A stretch of DNA of 52,605 bases from Betaproteobacteria bacterium (lineage in GTDB: Bacteria > Pseudomonadota > Gammaproteobacteria > Burkholderiales > Burkholderiaceae_C), in contig RFTU01000008.1 of assembly GCA_009923315.1 (NCBI GenBank), positions 1 to 52,605 on the forward strand, in the 5' to 3' direction. The notes under the pieces are model-generated. The model was not told the DNA's origin and did no database searches. It worked only from the letters and a program-made list of their open reading frames with translations. How positions within the stretch are numbered: position 1 is the stretch's first letter; the number at the start of each line of letters is the position of its first letter. Of the stretch, positions 27,323-36,049 are shown piece after piece. Made by a program: the position numbers and the translations under genes.

Positions 27323-28465
27323 ATGACCCTGCGTTCCAAGCGAACCCTCATCCAAGTCGCCGCGCTCTCGCTGGTTTCGGCCACACTGGCCCTCAGCGGA
27401 TGCGGCAAGAAGGAAGAGGCCAAGCCAGCCGCCGCGCCCGCGCCTGCAGCCAAGCCCGATCCCATCAAGGCGGCCTGGATCTATGTGGGCCCTGTGGGGG
27501 ACGCCGGTTGGTCTTTCGCACACGACCTGGGTCGCAAGGCCGTGGAAGCGAAGTTTGGGGACGAGGTCAAGACCACCATCGTGGAGAAGGTTCCTGAAGG
27601 CGCCGATGCCGAGCGTGTGATCCGTGACCTGGCTCAGCAGGGCAACAAGATCATCTTCGCGACCAGCTTCGGCTACATGGACGCCATGCTCAAGGTGGCC
27701 GGCGAGTTTCCGGATGTGAAGTTCGAGCACGCCACGGGCTACAAGACCGCGCCGAACATGCGCATCTACGATGCCAGCTTCTATCACGACACTTACATGG
27801 CGGGCATCATCGCCGGCACGATGACCAAGTCCAACACCCTGGGCTTCGTGGGTTCGTTCCCCATCCCGGAGGTGCTGCGCAACATCAATGCCTTCACCCT
27901 GGGCGCGCAGAGTGTCAATCCCAAGATCAAGACCAAGGTGGTGTGGGTCAACACCTGGTTCGATCCCCCTAAGGAAAGCGAAGCCGCACAAAGCCTGATC
28001 AACCAGGGCGCCGATGTGCTGCTGCAGAACACCGACTCCACCGCCGTGTTGCAGACGGCCGAGAAGAACGGCAAGTACGCCTTCGGTTGGGACAGCGACA
28101 TGAGCACCTTTGGCCCGAAGGCCCACTTGGCTTCTGCGGTGGCCAATTGGGGCCCCTACTACATCAAGGCCATCGAAGAGCTCAAGGCCGGTACCTGGAA
28201 GACCGAGCGCACCGTTTGGGGCGTGAAGGAAGGCTTGAACGACCTGATCAAGATCAACGATGTGGTGCCTGATGGCGCCAAGAAGAAGGTCGAGACGATC
28301 AAGGCGGGTCTCAAGGACGGCTCCTTCGAGGTGTTCACCGGCCCCATCGTGGACAACGCCGGCAAGGAGCGTCTGGGCAAGGATGCCAAGGCTGACCAGG
28401 CGTGGAAAGACAAGATCGACTTCTACGTCAAGGGCGTCGAAGGCAAGGTGCCCAGCGGCAAGTGA
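27323..28465 (+). CDS. BMP-family substrate-binding lipoprotein (nucleoside/nucleobase)
   Basis: The 380-residue precursor starts MTLRSKRTLIQVAALSLV and reaches a lipobox LALSGC, so the mature protein is a lipoprotein anchored by Cys29. An Ala/Pro/Lys linker follows. The binding domain matches the BMP (PnrA-like) family: IYVGPVGDAGWSFAHDLGRK, ATSFGYMDAMLKVAGEFPD and FVGSFPIPEVLRNINAF. Such proteins usually bind purine nucleosides or bases, which fits the surrounding purine genes. The ATG has a GGAG ribosome binding site. A CATAAT at 27271-27276 may be an internal -10. A strong terminator follows. Confidence 0.92.
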   Translation: MTLRSKRTLIQVAALSLVSATLALSGCGKKEEAKPAAAPAPAAKPDPIKAAWIYVGPVGDAGWSFAHDLGRKAVEAKFGDEVKTTIVEKVPEGADAERVIRDLAQQGNKIIFATSFGYMDAMLKVAGEFPDVKFEHATGYKTAPNMRIYDASFYHDTYMAGIIAGTMTKSNTLGFVGSFPIPEVLRNINAFTLGAQSVNPKIKTKVVWVNTWFDPPKESEAAQSLINQGADVLLQNTDSTAVLQTAEKNGKYAFGWDSDMSTFGPKAHLASAVANWGPYYIKAIEELKAGTWKTERTVWGVKEGLNDLIKINDVVPDGAKKKVETIKAGLKDGSFEVFTGPIVDNAGKERLGKDAKADQAWKDKIDFYVKGVEGKVPSGK

Positions 28466-28485
28466 CCGTCCGCACATGAGTGTCG

Positions 28486-28520
28486 CGCCGCCGTGTCGTC
28501 TTGGCACGGCGGCGTTTTTT
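28486..28520 (+). terminator. Intrinsic terminator after the BMP lipoprotein gene
   Basis: CGCCGCCGTG (28486-28495) pairs perfectly with CACGGCGGCG (28505-28514) around a 9-base loop, followed by six T residues. It ends the guaD-transporter transcript only 23 bases before the GTG start of the Rieske gene. Expression of the Rieske gene would therefore depend on read-through or a promoter overlapping the hairpin. Confidence 0.9.
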
Positions 28521-28543
28521 CTGGGGTCTGAGGCTGAACGGTC

Positions 28544-29557
28544 GTGAACGAACAGGCATGGTGGTGGCCCATCTCACGGGTCGACGATGTGGGTGCGCAA
28601 CCGCAGGCCGTGCAGTTGCTGGGAGAGCGGTTGGTCTTGTGGCAAACCGACGCGGGCGGGGTGTCCCTGTTGACCGACCGTTGCCCCCACCGAGGCGCCA
28701 AACTCTCGATGGGGCGGGTGCAGGGCGATGTCCTACAGTGCCCGTACCACGGTTGGCGCTTCGGGGAACAGGGGCACTGCGTGTCGATTCCGGCGCAGCC
28801 CGGGTTTGTGCCGCCGGCATCGAGCGCGGTTTGTCGTCATGCGGTGCAACAAGCCCATGGGCTGTGGTGGGCGGTCTTGGGTGCGTCAACGGCGCGCTCA
28901 GTCCCTGGTTCGGCCTCAGCCTCAGCGCTCGGATCGGCCGGCCCCCTTCACCCGATTCCCCAGCTCCTGGGATTGCCCGCGCGCCGCCTCATCTACGGTC
29001 CCTTCGATGTGGCCACCAGCGCCCCCCGCGCTGTGGAGAATTTTCTCGACACCGCCCACTTCGCCTACGTACACGAAGGCTGGTTGGGCGACGCGTTGCA
29101 TCCCGAGGTGCCGCCCTATGAGGTGAGCCACACCTCGGATGGAAGACCGGTGATCGAGCGTTACCGCGCATGGCAGCCCCGCGCGTCGGCCAGTGCGCAA
29201 GACGGTGCCTGGGTCGAGTACCGCTATGAAGTGCTCAGCCCCTTTGCAGCCTTGTTGACCAAGCAAGGTGAGGGCGAGGGCTCGGCGCAGGACAGCTATG
29301 TGATCTGGGCGTGTCCGCAAAGCCCGGGCAGTTGCCGCCTGTGGTTCGCGCAGTACACGACGGACGGGCGCACCCCCGACCACGAGCTGCGCGATTTCCA
29401 GCTGGCCATCTTCGCGCAGGATCAACCCATCCTGGAGTCGCAGGAGCCCAAGGCCCTGCCGCTGTCCGGCGGCGAAGCCATGTCGGCCGCCGACCGGCTC
29501 AGTGCAGCCTATCGCCGCTACCTGCAATCATGCGGCATCACATTCGGCGTGTGCTGA
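28544..29557 (+). CDS. Rieske non-heme iron oxygenase, oxygenase component, substrate unknown
   Basis: The 337-residue protein has an N-terminal Rieske [2Fe-2S] domain with Cys47-x-His49 (CPHRGAKLSMG) and Cys66-x2-His69 (CPYHGWRF). The catalytic domain has a mononuclear iron site in ENFLDTAHFAYVHEG, with Asp169, His172 and His177. This is the layout of ring-hydroxylating or N/O-demethylating oxygenases. No reductase or ferredoxin gene is next to it, so electrons must come from elsewhere. The GTG start at 28544 has no clear ribosome binding site. It lies between the purine importer and a purine deaminase gene. Known purine-acting relatives include NdmA/NdmB methylxanthine demethylases and HpxD of Klebsiella; a purine-type substrate is therefore inferred but not shown. 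Confidence 0.85.
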   Translation: MNEQAWWWPISRVDDVGAQPQAVQLLGERLVLWQTDAGGVSLLTDRCPHRGAKLSMGRVQGDVLQCPYHGWRFGEQGHCVSIPAQPGFVPPASSAVCRHAVQQAHGLWWAVLGASTARSVPGSASASALGSAGPLHPIPQLLGLPARRLIYGPFDVATSAPRAVENFLDTAHFAYVHEGWLGDALHPEVPPYEVSHTSDGRPVIERYRAWQPRASASAQDGAWVEYRYEVLSPFAALLTKQGEGEGSAQDSYVIWACPQSPGSCRLWFAQYTTDGRTPDHELRDFQLAIFAQDQPILESQEPKALPLSGGEAMSAADRLSAAYRRYLQSCGITFGVC

Positions 29558-29642
29558 GCAGCTCATGTCCCACGCCTTGTCGGCCCGAATACCCTTGCCA
29601 AGGGATGGGTTCAACCGCACCCGTACCCCAGCCCAGCGCTGA

Positions 29643-30705
<1,063 letters not shown>

Positions 30706-30761
30706 AGCGCGCGCGGGCGGCACGCCTACGTGGATACCCTAGGTATTGGCGTATTCGATCG

Positions 30762-30769
30762 TGTATACA
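30762..30769. promoter_or_regulatory. Palindrome TGTATACA, candidate GntR/FCD operator
   Basis: TGTATACA is a perfect 8-base palindrome 33 bases before the chosen GntR start codon. FCD-type GntR regulators commonly bind TTGTATACAA-like palindromes near their own promoters, so autoregulation is likely. The surrounding sequence is unusually AT-rich for this window. No second copy was noticed before the substrate-binding-protein gene downstream. Confidence 0.45.
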
Positions 30770-30802
30770 GTTTGGCGCACACTTCTGGCGCGAACCGTAT
30801 CC

Positions 30803-31483
30803 ATGCCACGCGGCACCACCACGACCACCACCCAGCGCATCGTCGATTCGATCACGGCCGCCATCGTGGAGCGGCGTCTCATGCCCGGCACCAAACTGGC
30901 TGAGCAGCGCTTGGCCGACATCTTTGCCGTTTCGCGTACGGTGGTGCGTCAGGCCCTCAATCAGCTCAGCCGAGACCGGTTGGTGACCTTGGAGCCCGCG
31001 CGCGGCGCGTTTGTGGCGACCCCCAGCGTCGAGGAGGCGCACCAGGTCTTCGAGCTGCGACAGCTGCTCGAAGGCGCGATGATGCGGCTTTTGGTGCTGC
31101 GCATCTCCAAGGTTCAGATTGCCGAGCTTCGGGCGCACCTCACGGCCGAGCGCGAGGCCATTGCGCTGAACAATGTGGCCGAACGCACACGGCTGCTGGC
31201 TCATTTCCACACCCTCCTGGCCCGCATGACCGGCAACCAGGTGCTGGAAGAACTGCAGGCCGATCTGCTGTCGCGCTCCAGCTTGATTTCCCTGATGTAC
31301 CAATCATCCCAATCGGCCGCTGAATCCTCTGCCGAGCACACCGCGATCGTGGACGCCCTGGAAAAGCGCCAGCTGGAGGCCGCCGTGCAGTTGGCGCAGT
31401 CCCACATCGAGCAGGTCGAGCGCAATCTGCGCCTGGACCCGCGGGTGCCGGATTTGGCCGAAGCGCTCAAGGAGCACATTTGA
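30803..31483 (+). CDS. GntR-family transcriptional regulator (FadR/FCD subgroup)
   Basis: The 226-residue protein has an N-terminal winged helix (IVDSITAAIVERRLMPGTKL, AEQRLADIFAVSRTVVRQAL, LSRDRLVTLEPARGAFVA) and a C-terminal all-helical FCD ligand-binding domain (about residues 75-215). FCD domains usually bind carboxylates through metal-binding histidines; HFHTLLARMTGN and HIEQVE segments are visible. The ATG at 30803 (MPRGTTTTTTQ) is preferred over an upstream ATG at 30746, which would run through the putative operator. It precedes a three-gene ABC importer and probably controls it. It could also regulate purine genes upstream. Confidence 0.88.
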   Translation: MPRGTTTTTTQRIVDSITAAIVERRLMPGTKLAEQRLADIFAVSRTVVRQALNQLSRDRLVTLEPARGAFVATPSVEEAHQVFELRQLLEGAMMRLLVLRISKVQIAELRAHLTAEREAIALNNVAERTRLLAHFHTLLARMTGNQVLEELQADLLSRSSLISLMYQSSQSAAESSAEHTAIVDALEKRQLEAAVQLAQSHIEQVERNLRLDPRVPDLAEALKEHI

Positions 31484-31610
31484 AGTCACCAGCCCTGCGG
31501 CCCCATGACCATCTCGTCGCCCATGCACGGAAGTGGTGCTGTACGCCGCGCATGGCTCTTGCTTGAAGTCTGCAGTACCCGTCCCCCCGTTCACTCCCAC
31601 GGAGCCCAAT

Positions 31611-32675
31611 ATGAACCTCAATCCCATCCGCCGCCGCCTGCTGGGCAGCCTGTCGTCTACCGTGTTGGCTGCGGCCACCTTGGCCTCATGGGTCAGCCCG
31701 CTGCCTGCCCAAGCCCAAACCGCTGTCAAGTTCCAACTCGACTGGCGCTTTGAAGGGCCAGCTGCCCTGTTCTTGGGCGCTTCGGCCAAGGGCTACTACA
31801 AGGCTGCCGGTCTTGACGTGACGATCGATGCCGGCAACGGTTCGGGCGGTACCGTGCAGCGCGTGGCCTCAGGCGCCTACGACATGGGCTTTGCTGACCT
31901 GGCGGCCCTCATGGAGTTCCACGCGAACAACCCCGAGGCGCCCAACAAGCCCGTGGCGGTGATGATGGTCTACAACAACACGCCTGCGGCGGTCCTGACG
32001 CTGAAGAAGACGGGCATTGCCAAGCCGGCGGACCTCACTGGCAAGAAGCTGGGCGCGCCGGTTTTCGATGCCGGCCGTAAAGCCTTCCCCATCTTCACCA
32101 AGGCCAACAACTTGGGCAACGTCACCTGGGTGAGCATGGACCCGCCGCTGCGCGAAACCATGCTGGCCCGCGGCGAGGTCGACGCCATCACCGGCTTTTC
32201 CTTCACCTCGCTGCTCAACCTGGAAGCCCGTGGCGTGAAGACCGGTGACATCGTGGTCATGCCCTATTCGGAAAACGGGGTGAAGCTGTATGGCAATGTG
32301 ATCATCGCCAGCCCCAAGATGATCAAGGAGAACCCGGCCGCGGTGAAGGCCTTCCTCAGTGCCTTCGCCAAGGGTGCCAAGGAGGTGATGGCCAATCCTG
32401 ATGCGGCCATCGACTATGTCAAGGCTCGCGACGGCATCATCAATGTGGACCTTGAAAAGCGTCGCCTGCGCATGGCCATCGACTCGGTGGTGGCCAGTCC
32501 GGATGCGCGCGCCGAAGGCTTTGGTGCGGTCGTTCCCGGCCGATTGGCGCTGATGGCCTCGCAGGTCTCGGACGCCTACGCCACCAAGACCCGCATCAAC
32601 CCCGATTCCGTCTGGACCGATGCCTTCCTGCCCCCGAAGGCCGAGCTCAACATCCTGCCGCCCGTCAAGAAGTAA
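31611..32675 (+). CDS. ABC importer periplasmic substrate-binding protein (NMT1/SsuA-like)
   Basis: The 354-residue precursor has an arginine-rich N terminus (MNLNPIRRRLLGSLSS) and a signal peptide ending near PLPAQAQ. The mature domain begins VKFQLDWRFEGPAALFLGAS, typical of NMT1/THI5-like binding proteins that serve nitrate, sulfonate, taurine and pyrimidine-precursor importers. GSGGTVQRVASGAYDMGFAD and DLTGKKLGAPVFDAGR are family features. The substrate is not readable from sequence; the purine cluster and GntR regulator nearby suggest a nitrogen-containing heterocycle. The ATG at 31611 is chosen for the signal peptide. Confidence 0.88.
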   Translation: MNLNPIRRRLLGSLSSTVLAAATLASWVSPLPAQAQTAVKFQLDWRFEGPAALFLGASAKGYYKAAGLDVTIDAGNGSGGTVQRVASGAYDMGFADLAALMEFHANNPEAPNKPVAVMMVYNNTPAAVLTLKKTGIAKPADLTGKKLGAPVFDAGRKAFPIFTKANNLGNVTWVSMDPPLRETMLARGEVDAITGFSFTSLLNLEARGVKTGDIVVMPYSENGVKLYGNVIIASPKMIKENPAAVKAFLSAFAKGAKEVMANPDAAIDYVKARDGIINVDLEKRRLRMAIDSVVASPDARAEGFGAVVPGRLALMASQVSDAYATKTRINPDSVWTDAFLPPKAELNILPPVKK

Positions 32676-32688
32676 GGCACCAAGGCCG

Positions 32689-32721
32689 GCTCAGGCGCAT
32701 GGTCGATCCACGCGCCTGAGC
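32689..32721 (+). other. Intercistronic stem-loop between binding-protein and ATPase genes
   Basis: GCTCAGGCGC (32689-32698) pairs perfectly with GCGCCTGAGC (32712-32721) around a 13-base loop, starting 14 bases after the binding-protein stop. There is no T run, so it is not a classical terminator. Such hairpins often stabilise the upstream message and help make binding protein in excess over ATPase and permease. Confidence 0.6.
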
Positions 32722-32764
32722 GGGCATCATCGGCCCGTATCGCCTCTTTCCAACTGCGAGCAAC

Positions 32765-33598
32765 ATGCCCCCCGCCTCACCACCTTTCGTCGACTTTCAG
32801 AACGTTTGGCTCGCGTACAACGAAGAGCTGCTGGCCCAGAACCAGTTTGCGGTTGAAGACATTTCGCTGCAGGTGCAGCAGGGAGCGTTCATCGCCATCG
32901 TCGGCCCTTCGGGCTGCGGCAAGTCCACCTTCATGAAGCTGACGACGGGGCTGAAGATGCCCAGTCGTGGTCACATCCGCATCGCCGGGCAGCCCGTGAC
33001 GGGGCCCTTGAAGATCAGTGGCATGGCTTTCCAGGCGCCCAGTCTGCTGCCTTGGCGCACGACCATCGACAACGTGTTGTTGCCGCTGGAAATCGTGGAG
33101 CCCTACCGTTCGCAATTCAAGACACGTCGCCAGGAATTTGAAGAGAAGGCTCGGGCGCTGCTCAAGAGCGTGGGCCTTGGTGGTTACGAAGACAAGTTTC
33201 CCTGGCAACTGTCGGGCGGCATGCAGCAACGCGCCAGCATCTGCCGCGCCTTGGTGCACGAGCCTCAGATGCTCCTGCTGGATGAGCCGTTCGGTGCCTT
33301 GGATGCCTTTACCCGTGAGGAACTCTGGTGTGCGTTGCGGGACCTGCACGCGGCGCAGAAATTCAACGTCATCCTGGTCACCCACGACCTGCGCGAAAGC
33401 GTCTTTCTTGCCGATACGGTGTATGTGATGAGCCGAAGCCCCGGACGCTTCGTCGTGCGCAAGGACATCGATTTGCCGCGACCGCGCGACCTCGAGGTGA
33501 CCTACACACCTGAGTTCACCGACATCGTGCATGAACTGCGCGGCCACATCGGCGCCATCCGGCAACCGGTGGGGCAGGGCGGGGCCTTACCCCAGTGA
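32765..33598 (+). CDS. ABC importer ATPase (SsuB/TauB family)
   Basis: The 277-residue ATPase has Walker A GPSGCGKST at residues 47-55, a Q loop in GMAFQAPSLLPWRT, signature LSGGMQQRASI, Walker B MLLLDEPFGALD and a switch histidine in ILVTHDLRES. This is the SsuB/TauB/NrtD pattern that pairs with NMT1-type binding proteins. One extra segment (EIVEPYRSQFKTRRQEFEE) lengthens the helical region. It overlaps the start of the permease gene. Confidence 0.93.
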   Translation: MPPASPPFVDFQNVWLAYNEELLAQNQFAVEDISLQVQQGAFIAIVGPSGCGKSTFMKLTTGLKMPSRGHIRIAGQPVTGPLKISGMAFQAPSLLPWRTTIDNVLLPLEIVEPYRSQFKTRRQEFEEKARALLKSVGLGGYEDKFPWQLSGGMQQRASICRALVHEPQMLLLDEPFGALDAFTREELWCALRDLHAAQKFNVILVTHDLRESVFLADTVYVMSRSPGRFVVRKDIDLPRPRDLEVTYTPEFTDIVHELRGHIGAIRQPVGQGGALPQ

Positions 33599-34374
33599 GC
33601 ATGATCATGAAGAACAAGACCCTCGAGCGTTGGTCCCCACTGATGGTGCTGGCCGTCATCTTGTTGTTGTGGCAGGCCTTTGTCAGCGCGTTGTCGATAC
33701 CCGACTACATCTTCCCTGGGCCCTGGCAGATTGCCGGCGAATTCATCGAGTTCAAGGCCCCCTTGTTGGAGGCCGCCTGGAAGACCTTCTGGGTGACGAT
33801 GCTCGGATTCGGTTTATCCATCGTGGTCGGTGTGCTGTTGGGATTCCTGATCGGCTCCTCGCGACTGGCCTACACCGCGCTGTACCCGCTCATGGTGGCC
33901 TTCAATGCCGTTCCCAAGGCGGCCATCGTGCCGATCCTGGTGGTCTGGTTCGGCATTGGCCTGGGCCCCGGCGTCCTCACGGCCTTCCTCATCTCCTTTT
34001 TCCCCATCACGGTGAACATCGCCACCGGATTGGCCACACTCGAGCCCGAACTCGAGGATGTCTTGCGGGTGCTGGGTGCCAAGCGATGGGACGTCCTCGT
34101 GAAGGTGGGCCTGCCGCGCTCCATGCCGTACTTTTACGGGTCTCTGAAGGTGGCCATCACCCTGGCCTTCGTGGGTACGGTACTGGCCGAGATGACCGCC
34201 GGCGACTCTGGTATCGGCTACCTCATGCAAACAGCCGGGTCGCAGCAGCGCCTGCCTCTGGCCTTCGCCGGTCTGGTGGTGATCGGTGCTATGGCGATGG
34301 CGATGTACGAACTGTTTTCTTTCGTGGAAAAGCGGACCACCGCCTGGGCGCATCGCGGGTCTCAGGCCGCCTGA
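33595..34374 (+). CDS. ABC importer permease (SsuC/TauC family)
   Basis: The 259-residue membrane protein has about six hydrophobic helices and the EAA-type cytoplasmic loop (EDVLRVLGAKRWDVLVKVGLP) that docks the ATPase. It completes the GntR-controlled importer. Reading can start at GTG 33595, which overlaps the ATPase stop, or at ATG 33601 or 33607; the overlap favours coupled translation, but no Shine-Dalgarno sequence decides between them. The end is followed by a 185-base gap with a 7-base inverted repeat (GCGCGTA/TACGCGC, 34467-34489). Confidence 0.9.
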   Translation: MSMIMKNKTLERWSPLMVLAVILLLWQAFVSALSIPDYIFPGPWQIAGEFIEFKAPLLEAAWKTFWVTMLGFGLSIVVGVLLGFLIGSSRLAYTALYPLMVAFNAVPKAAIVPILVVWFGIGLGPGVLTAFLISFFPITVNIATGLATLEPELEDVLRVLGAKRWDVLVKVGLPRSMPYFYGSLKVAITLAFVGTVLAEMTAGDSGIGYLMQTAGSQQRLPLAFAGLVVIGAMAMAMYELFSFVEKRTTAWAHRGSQAA

Positions 34375-34559
34375 GCGGCCAGGTCTGAAGGGGTCCTGTC
34401 GGGCCGTTGGGCAAGCGTCCGCCTGGCGTGTAAAGAACTGTGTAGCCGGCGCCGTCTTCATGGGCAGCGCGTAGACTCCTGTTACGCGCCCGCGCGCAGC
34501 AGCTGCGGGCGGTTGGGCGGGCTCTTTGGGTTGGAGCCTTGAAGCACGGGAGAACACTC

Positions 34560-35489
34560 ATGAAGCGAATGTCGACGGGTCCACTCCACTCCTTCTGGAA
34601 GTGTCGTATGTCGCCGGCCATCGCTTGGGCTGCGGCGTGGGGACTCACGAGCTCGGCCCTTGCGCAATCGCCAACCGGTTTGCCGCCGCCCAACGGGGCT
34701 GCGCCACCGGTGCTGCAGGCGCCATCGGTGGGCGTGGCGCCCGTGGCGGCTCCGGTGGCCACCGGCTCGGCATCGCAGCCCGGCATGCCCGCGATGACGG
34801 GCGCCATGACCACCTCTGCTGCTGCGCCCGCGGTACCGGCCATCGCGGCATCGCCCACCCTGGCCAGCGCCCGTGTGATTTCCGTCACCAGCATGGCCCA
34901 TCCAGCTTCGGCACCGCGGGTCGTATGCACCGACTCCGCCGAGGTGCCCGCCGCCACGACGGGTGCCGGTGCCGTTGCCGGCGCTCTGGTGGGCGCGGCG
35001 TTGGGTAGCCAGGTGGGCGCAGGCTCGGGCCAGGCTTTGGCCACCGCCGCTGGCTTGGTGGGCGGTGCGATGCTCGGTGACAGGGCCGAGCAGGGGGGGC
35101 GTAGCCAGGCCGTACGTGAATGCGTCACCCACAGCGGCACGGGCCCCACCATCGCCTACCAGGTCCTCTATGAATTTGCGGGGCAACCGTACACGACGGT
35201 ACTTCCCTATCACCCCGGTCCAACCCTTCAAGTCCAGGTGACCCCGGTGACGCCTGCGGCCGTCGCCGACGCGTCGGGCCTGCCCAGCGGCCCGGCGACT
35301 GCGGCCGTGGCCCCACCCGTGCCGGCCGTGGTGGCGCACACCGTTGTTTTGGCTCCCCCGCCCTACGCCTATTACGGGCCCTATGGATACCGCCCCTACG
35401 GACCCTACTGGAGCACTCCGGTGGTGGTGGGCGTTGGCGCTGTGTGGGGGCGACCCCACCGGGGTTGGCACGGGCATCGGCGGTGGTAG
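34560..35489 (+). CDS. Glycine-zipper envelope protein
   Basis: The 309-residue protein starts MKRMSTGPLHSFWKCRM and has a signal-like segment ending SSALAQS. A long Ala/Pro/Gly-rich region (about residues 40-125) follows. A glycine-zipper segment GAGAVAGALVGAALGSQVG and a second (ATAAGLVGGAMLGDR) are typical of the SlyB/PcpB/17-kDa antigen group, then a conserved IAYQVLYEFAGQPYTTVLPY module. The C terminus is aromatic (YAYYGPYGYRPYGPYW) and ends in basic His/Arg residues. It probably sits in the envelope; its role is unknown. The ATG at 34560 has GGGAG upstream. The in-frame TTG at 34539 is less likely. Confidence 0.8.
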   Translation: MKRMSTGPLHSFWKCRMSPAIAWAAAWGLTSSALAQSPTGLPPPNGAAPPVLQAPSVGVAPVAAPVATGSASQPGMPAMTGAMTTSAAAPAVPAIAASPTLASARVISVTSMAHPASAPRVVCTDSAEVPAATTGAGAVAGALVGAALGSQVGAGSGQALATAAGLVGGAMLGDRAEQGGRSQAVRECVTHSGTGPTIAYQVLYEFAGQPYTTVLPYHPGPTLQVQVTPVTPAAVADASGLPSGPATAAVAPPVPAVVAHTVVLAPPPYAYYGPYGYRPYGPYWSTPVVVGVGAVWGRPHRGWHGHRRW

Positions 35490-35640
35490 TTCCGCGCCGG
35501 TCCCGTGGCGGGTGACGGTGGGGTCGAGGCGCGTGTGCGGTCTGTCCTGGGGTGGCGCTGAGCCTACGCAAGGATGCAGGCCCGAGTTGGGTTGAGGATG
35601 GAGCCGCCGGTGATGGATTCGGCGCCTTCTCTGAGTACCC

Positions 35641-36045
35641 GTGGCCTCTCATCCCAAAACCGACATGGTCTTTTCCCACCTGCCGCGCTCCGAGGCCCTG
35701 GAGGCAGCGATCCTCCGCCGCGTGGAGCATCTGGGTCAATTCTGCGCAGACTTGCACACTTGCCGGGTGGCCGTTGAGCAACTCCAGCGTCACGCGCATC
35801 AGGGGCGTCCATTCGAAGTGCGGTTGGATGTGACCCTCGATGGGCGGGAGTTGGTGGCCAATCGCAGCCGGCACGAAGATGTGTATGTCGCCTTGCGTGA
35901 GGCGTTTGCGGACATGAGCCGTCAGCTTGAAGAGACGGTCCGCCGCCGACGCCTGGGACGGCAATACCGCCAGACGCTGCGGCGGGCGGGCCTGGATGCT
36001 GCGAGCGAGCCCGAACCGATGTCCCCCCGCCGATTCCCTGAGTGA
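35641..36045 (+). CDS. Short HPF/RaiA-family (ribosome hibernation-like) protein
   Basis: The 134-residue product resembles the ribosome hibernation factor fold: a first strand ending in LPRSEALEAAILRRVEHL, a central CRVAVEQLQRHAHQGRPFEVRLDVTL segment, then ANRSRHEDVYVALREAFADMSRQLEE. It lacks the C-terminal dimerisation domain of long HPF. Family members bind the 30S decoding region and stop translation in slow growth. The GTG start at 35641 keeps the expected first strand; ATG 35665 would remove part of it. The C terminus is basic and Pro-rich. It stands alone, convergent with an unrecognised gene. Confidence 0.72.
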   Translation: MASHPKTDMVFSHLPRSEALEAAILRRVEHLGQFCADLHTCRVAVEQLQRHAHQGRPFEVRLDVTLDGRELVANRSRHEDVYVALREAFADMSRQLEETVRRRRLGRQYRQTLRRAGLDAASEPEPMSPRRFPE

Positions 36046-36049
36046 GCGA

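Noticed and set aside
26070-28507. Two long minus-strand open frames of almost 400 codons each
   Set aside because: They mirror the permease and BMP lipoprotein genes; the plus-strand frames carry lipobox, membrane helices and family signatures.
34467-34489. GCGCGTA/TACGCGC inverted repeat as terminator
   Set aside because: The stem is only 7 bases and has no T run; it may be an operator or chance, so it is mentioned only with the permease gene.
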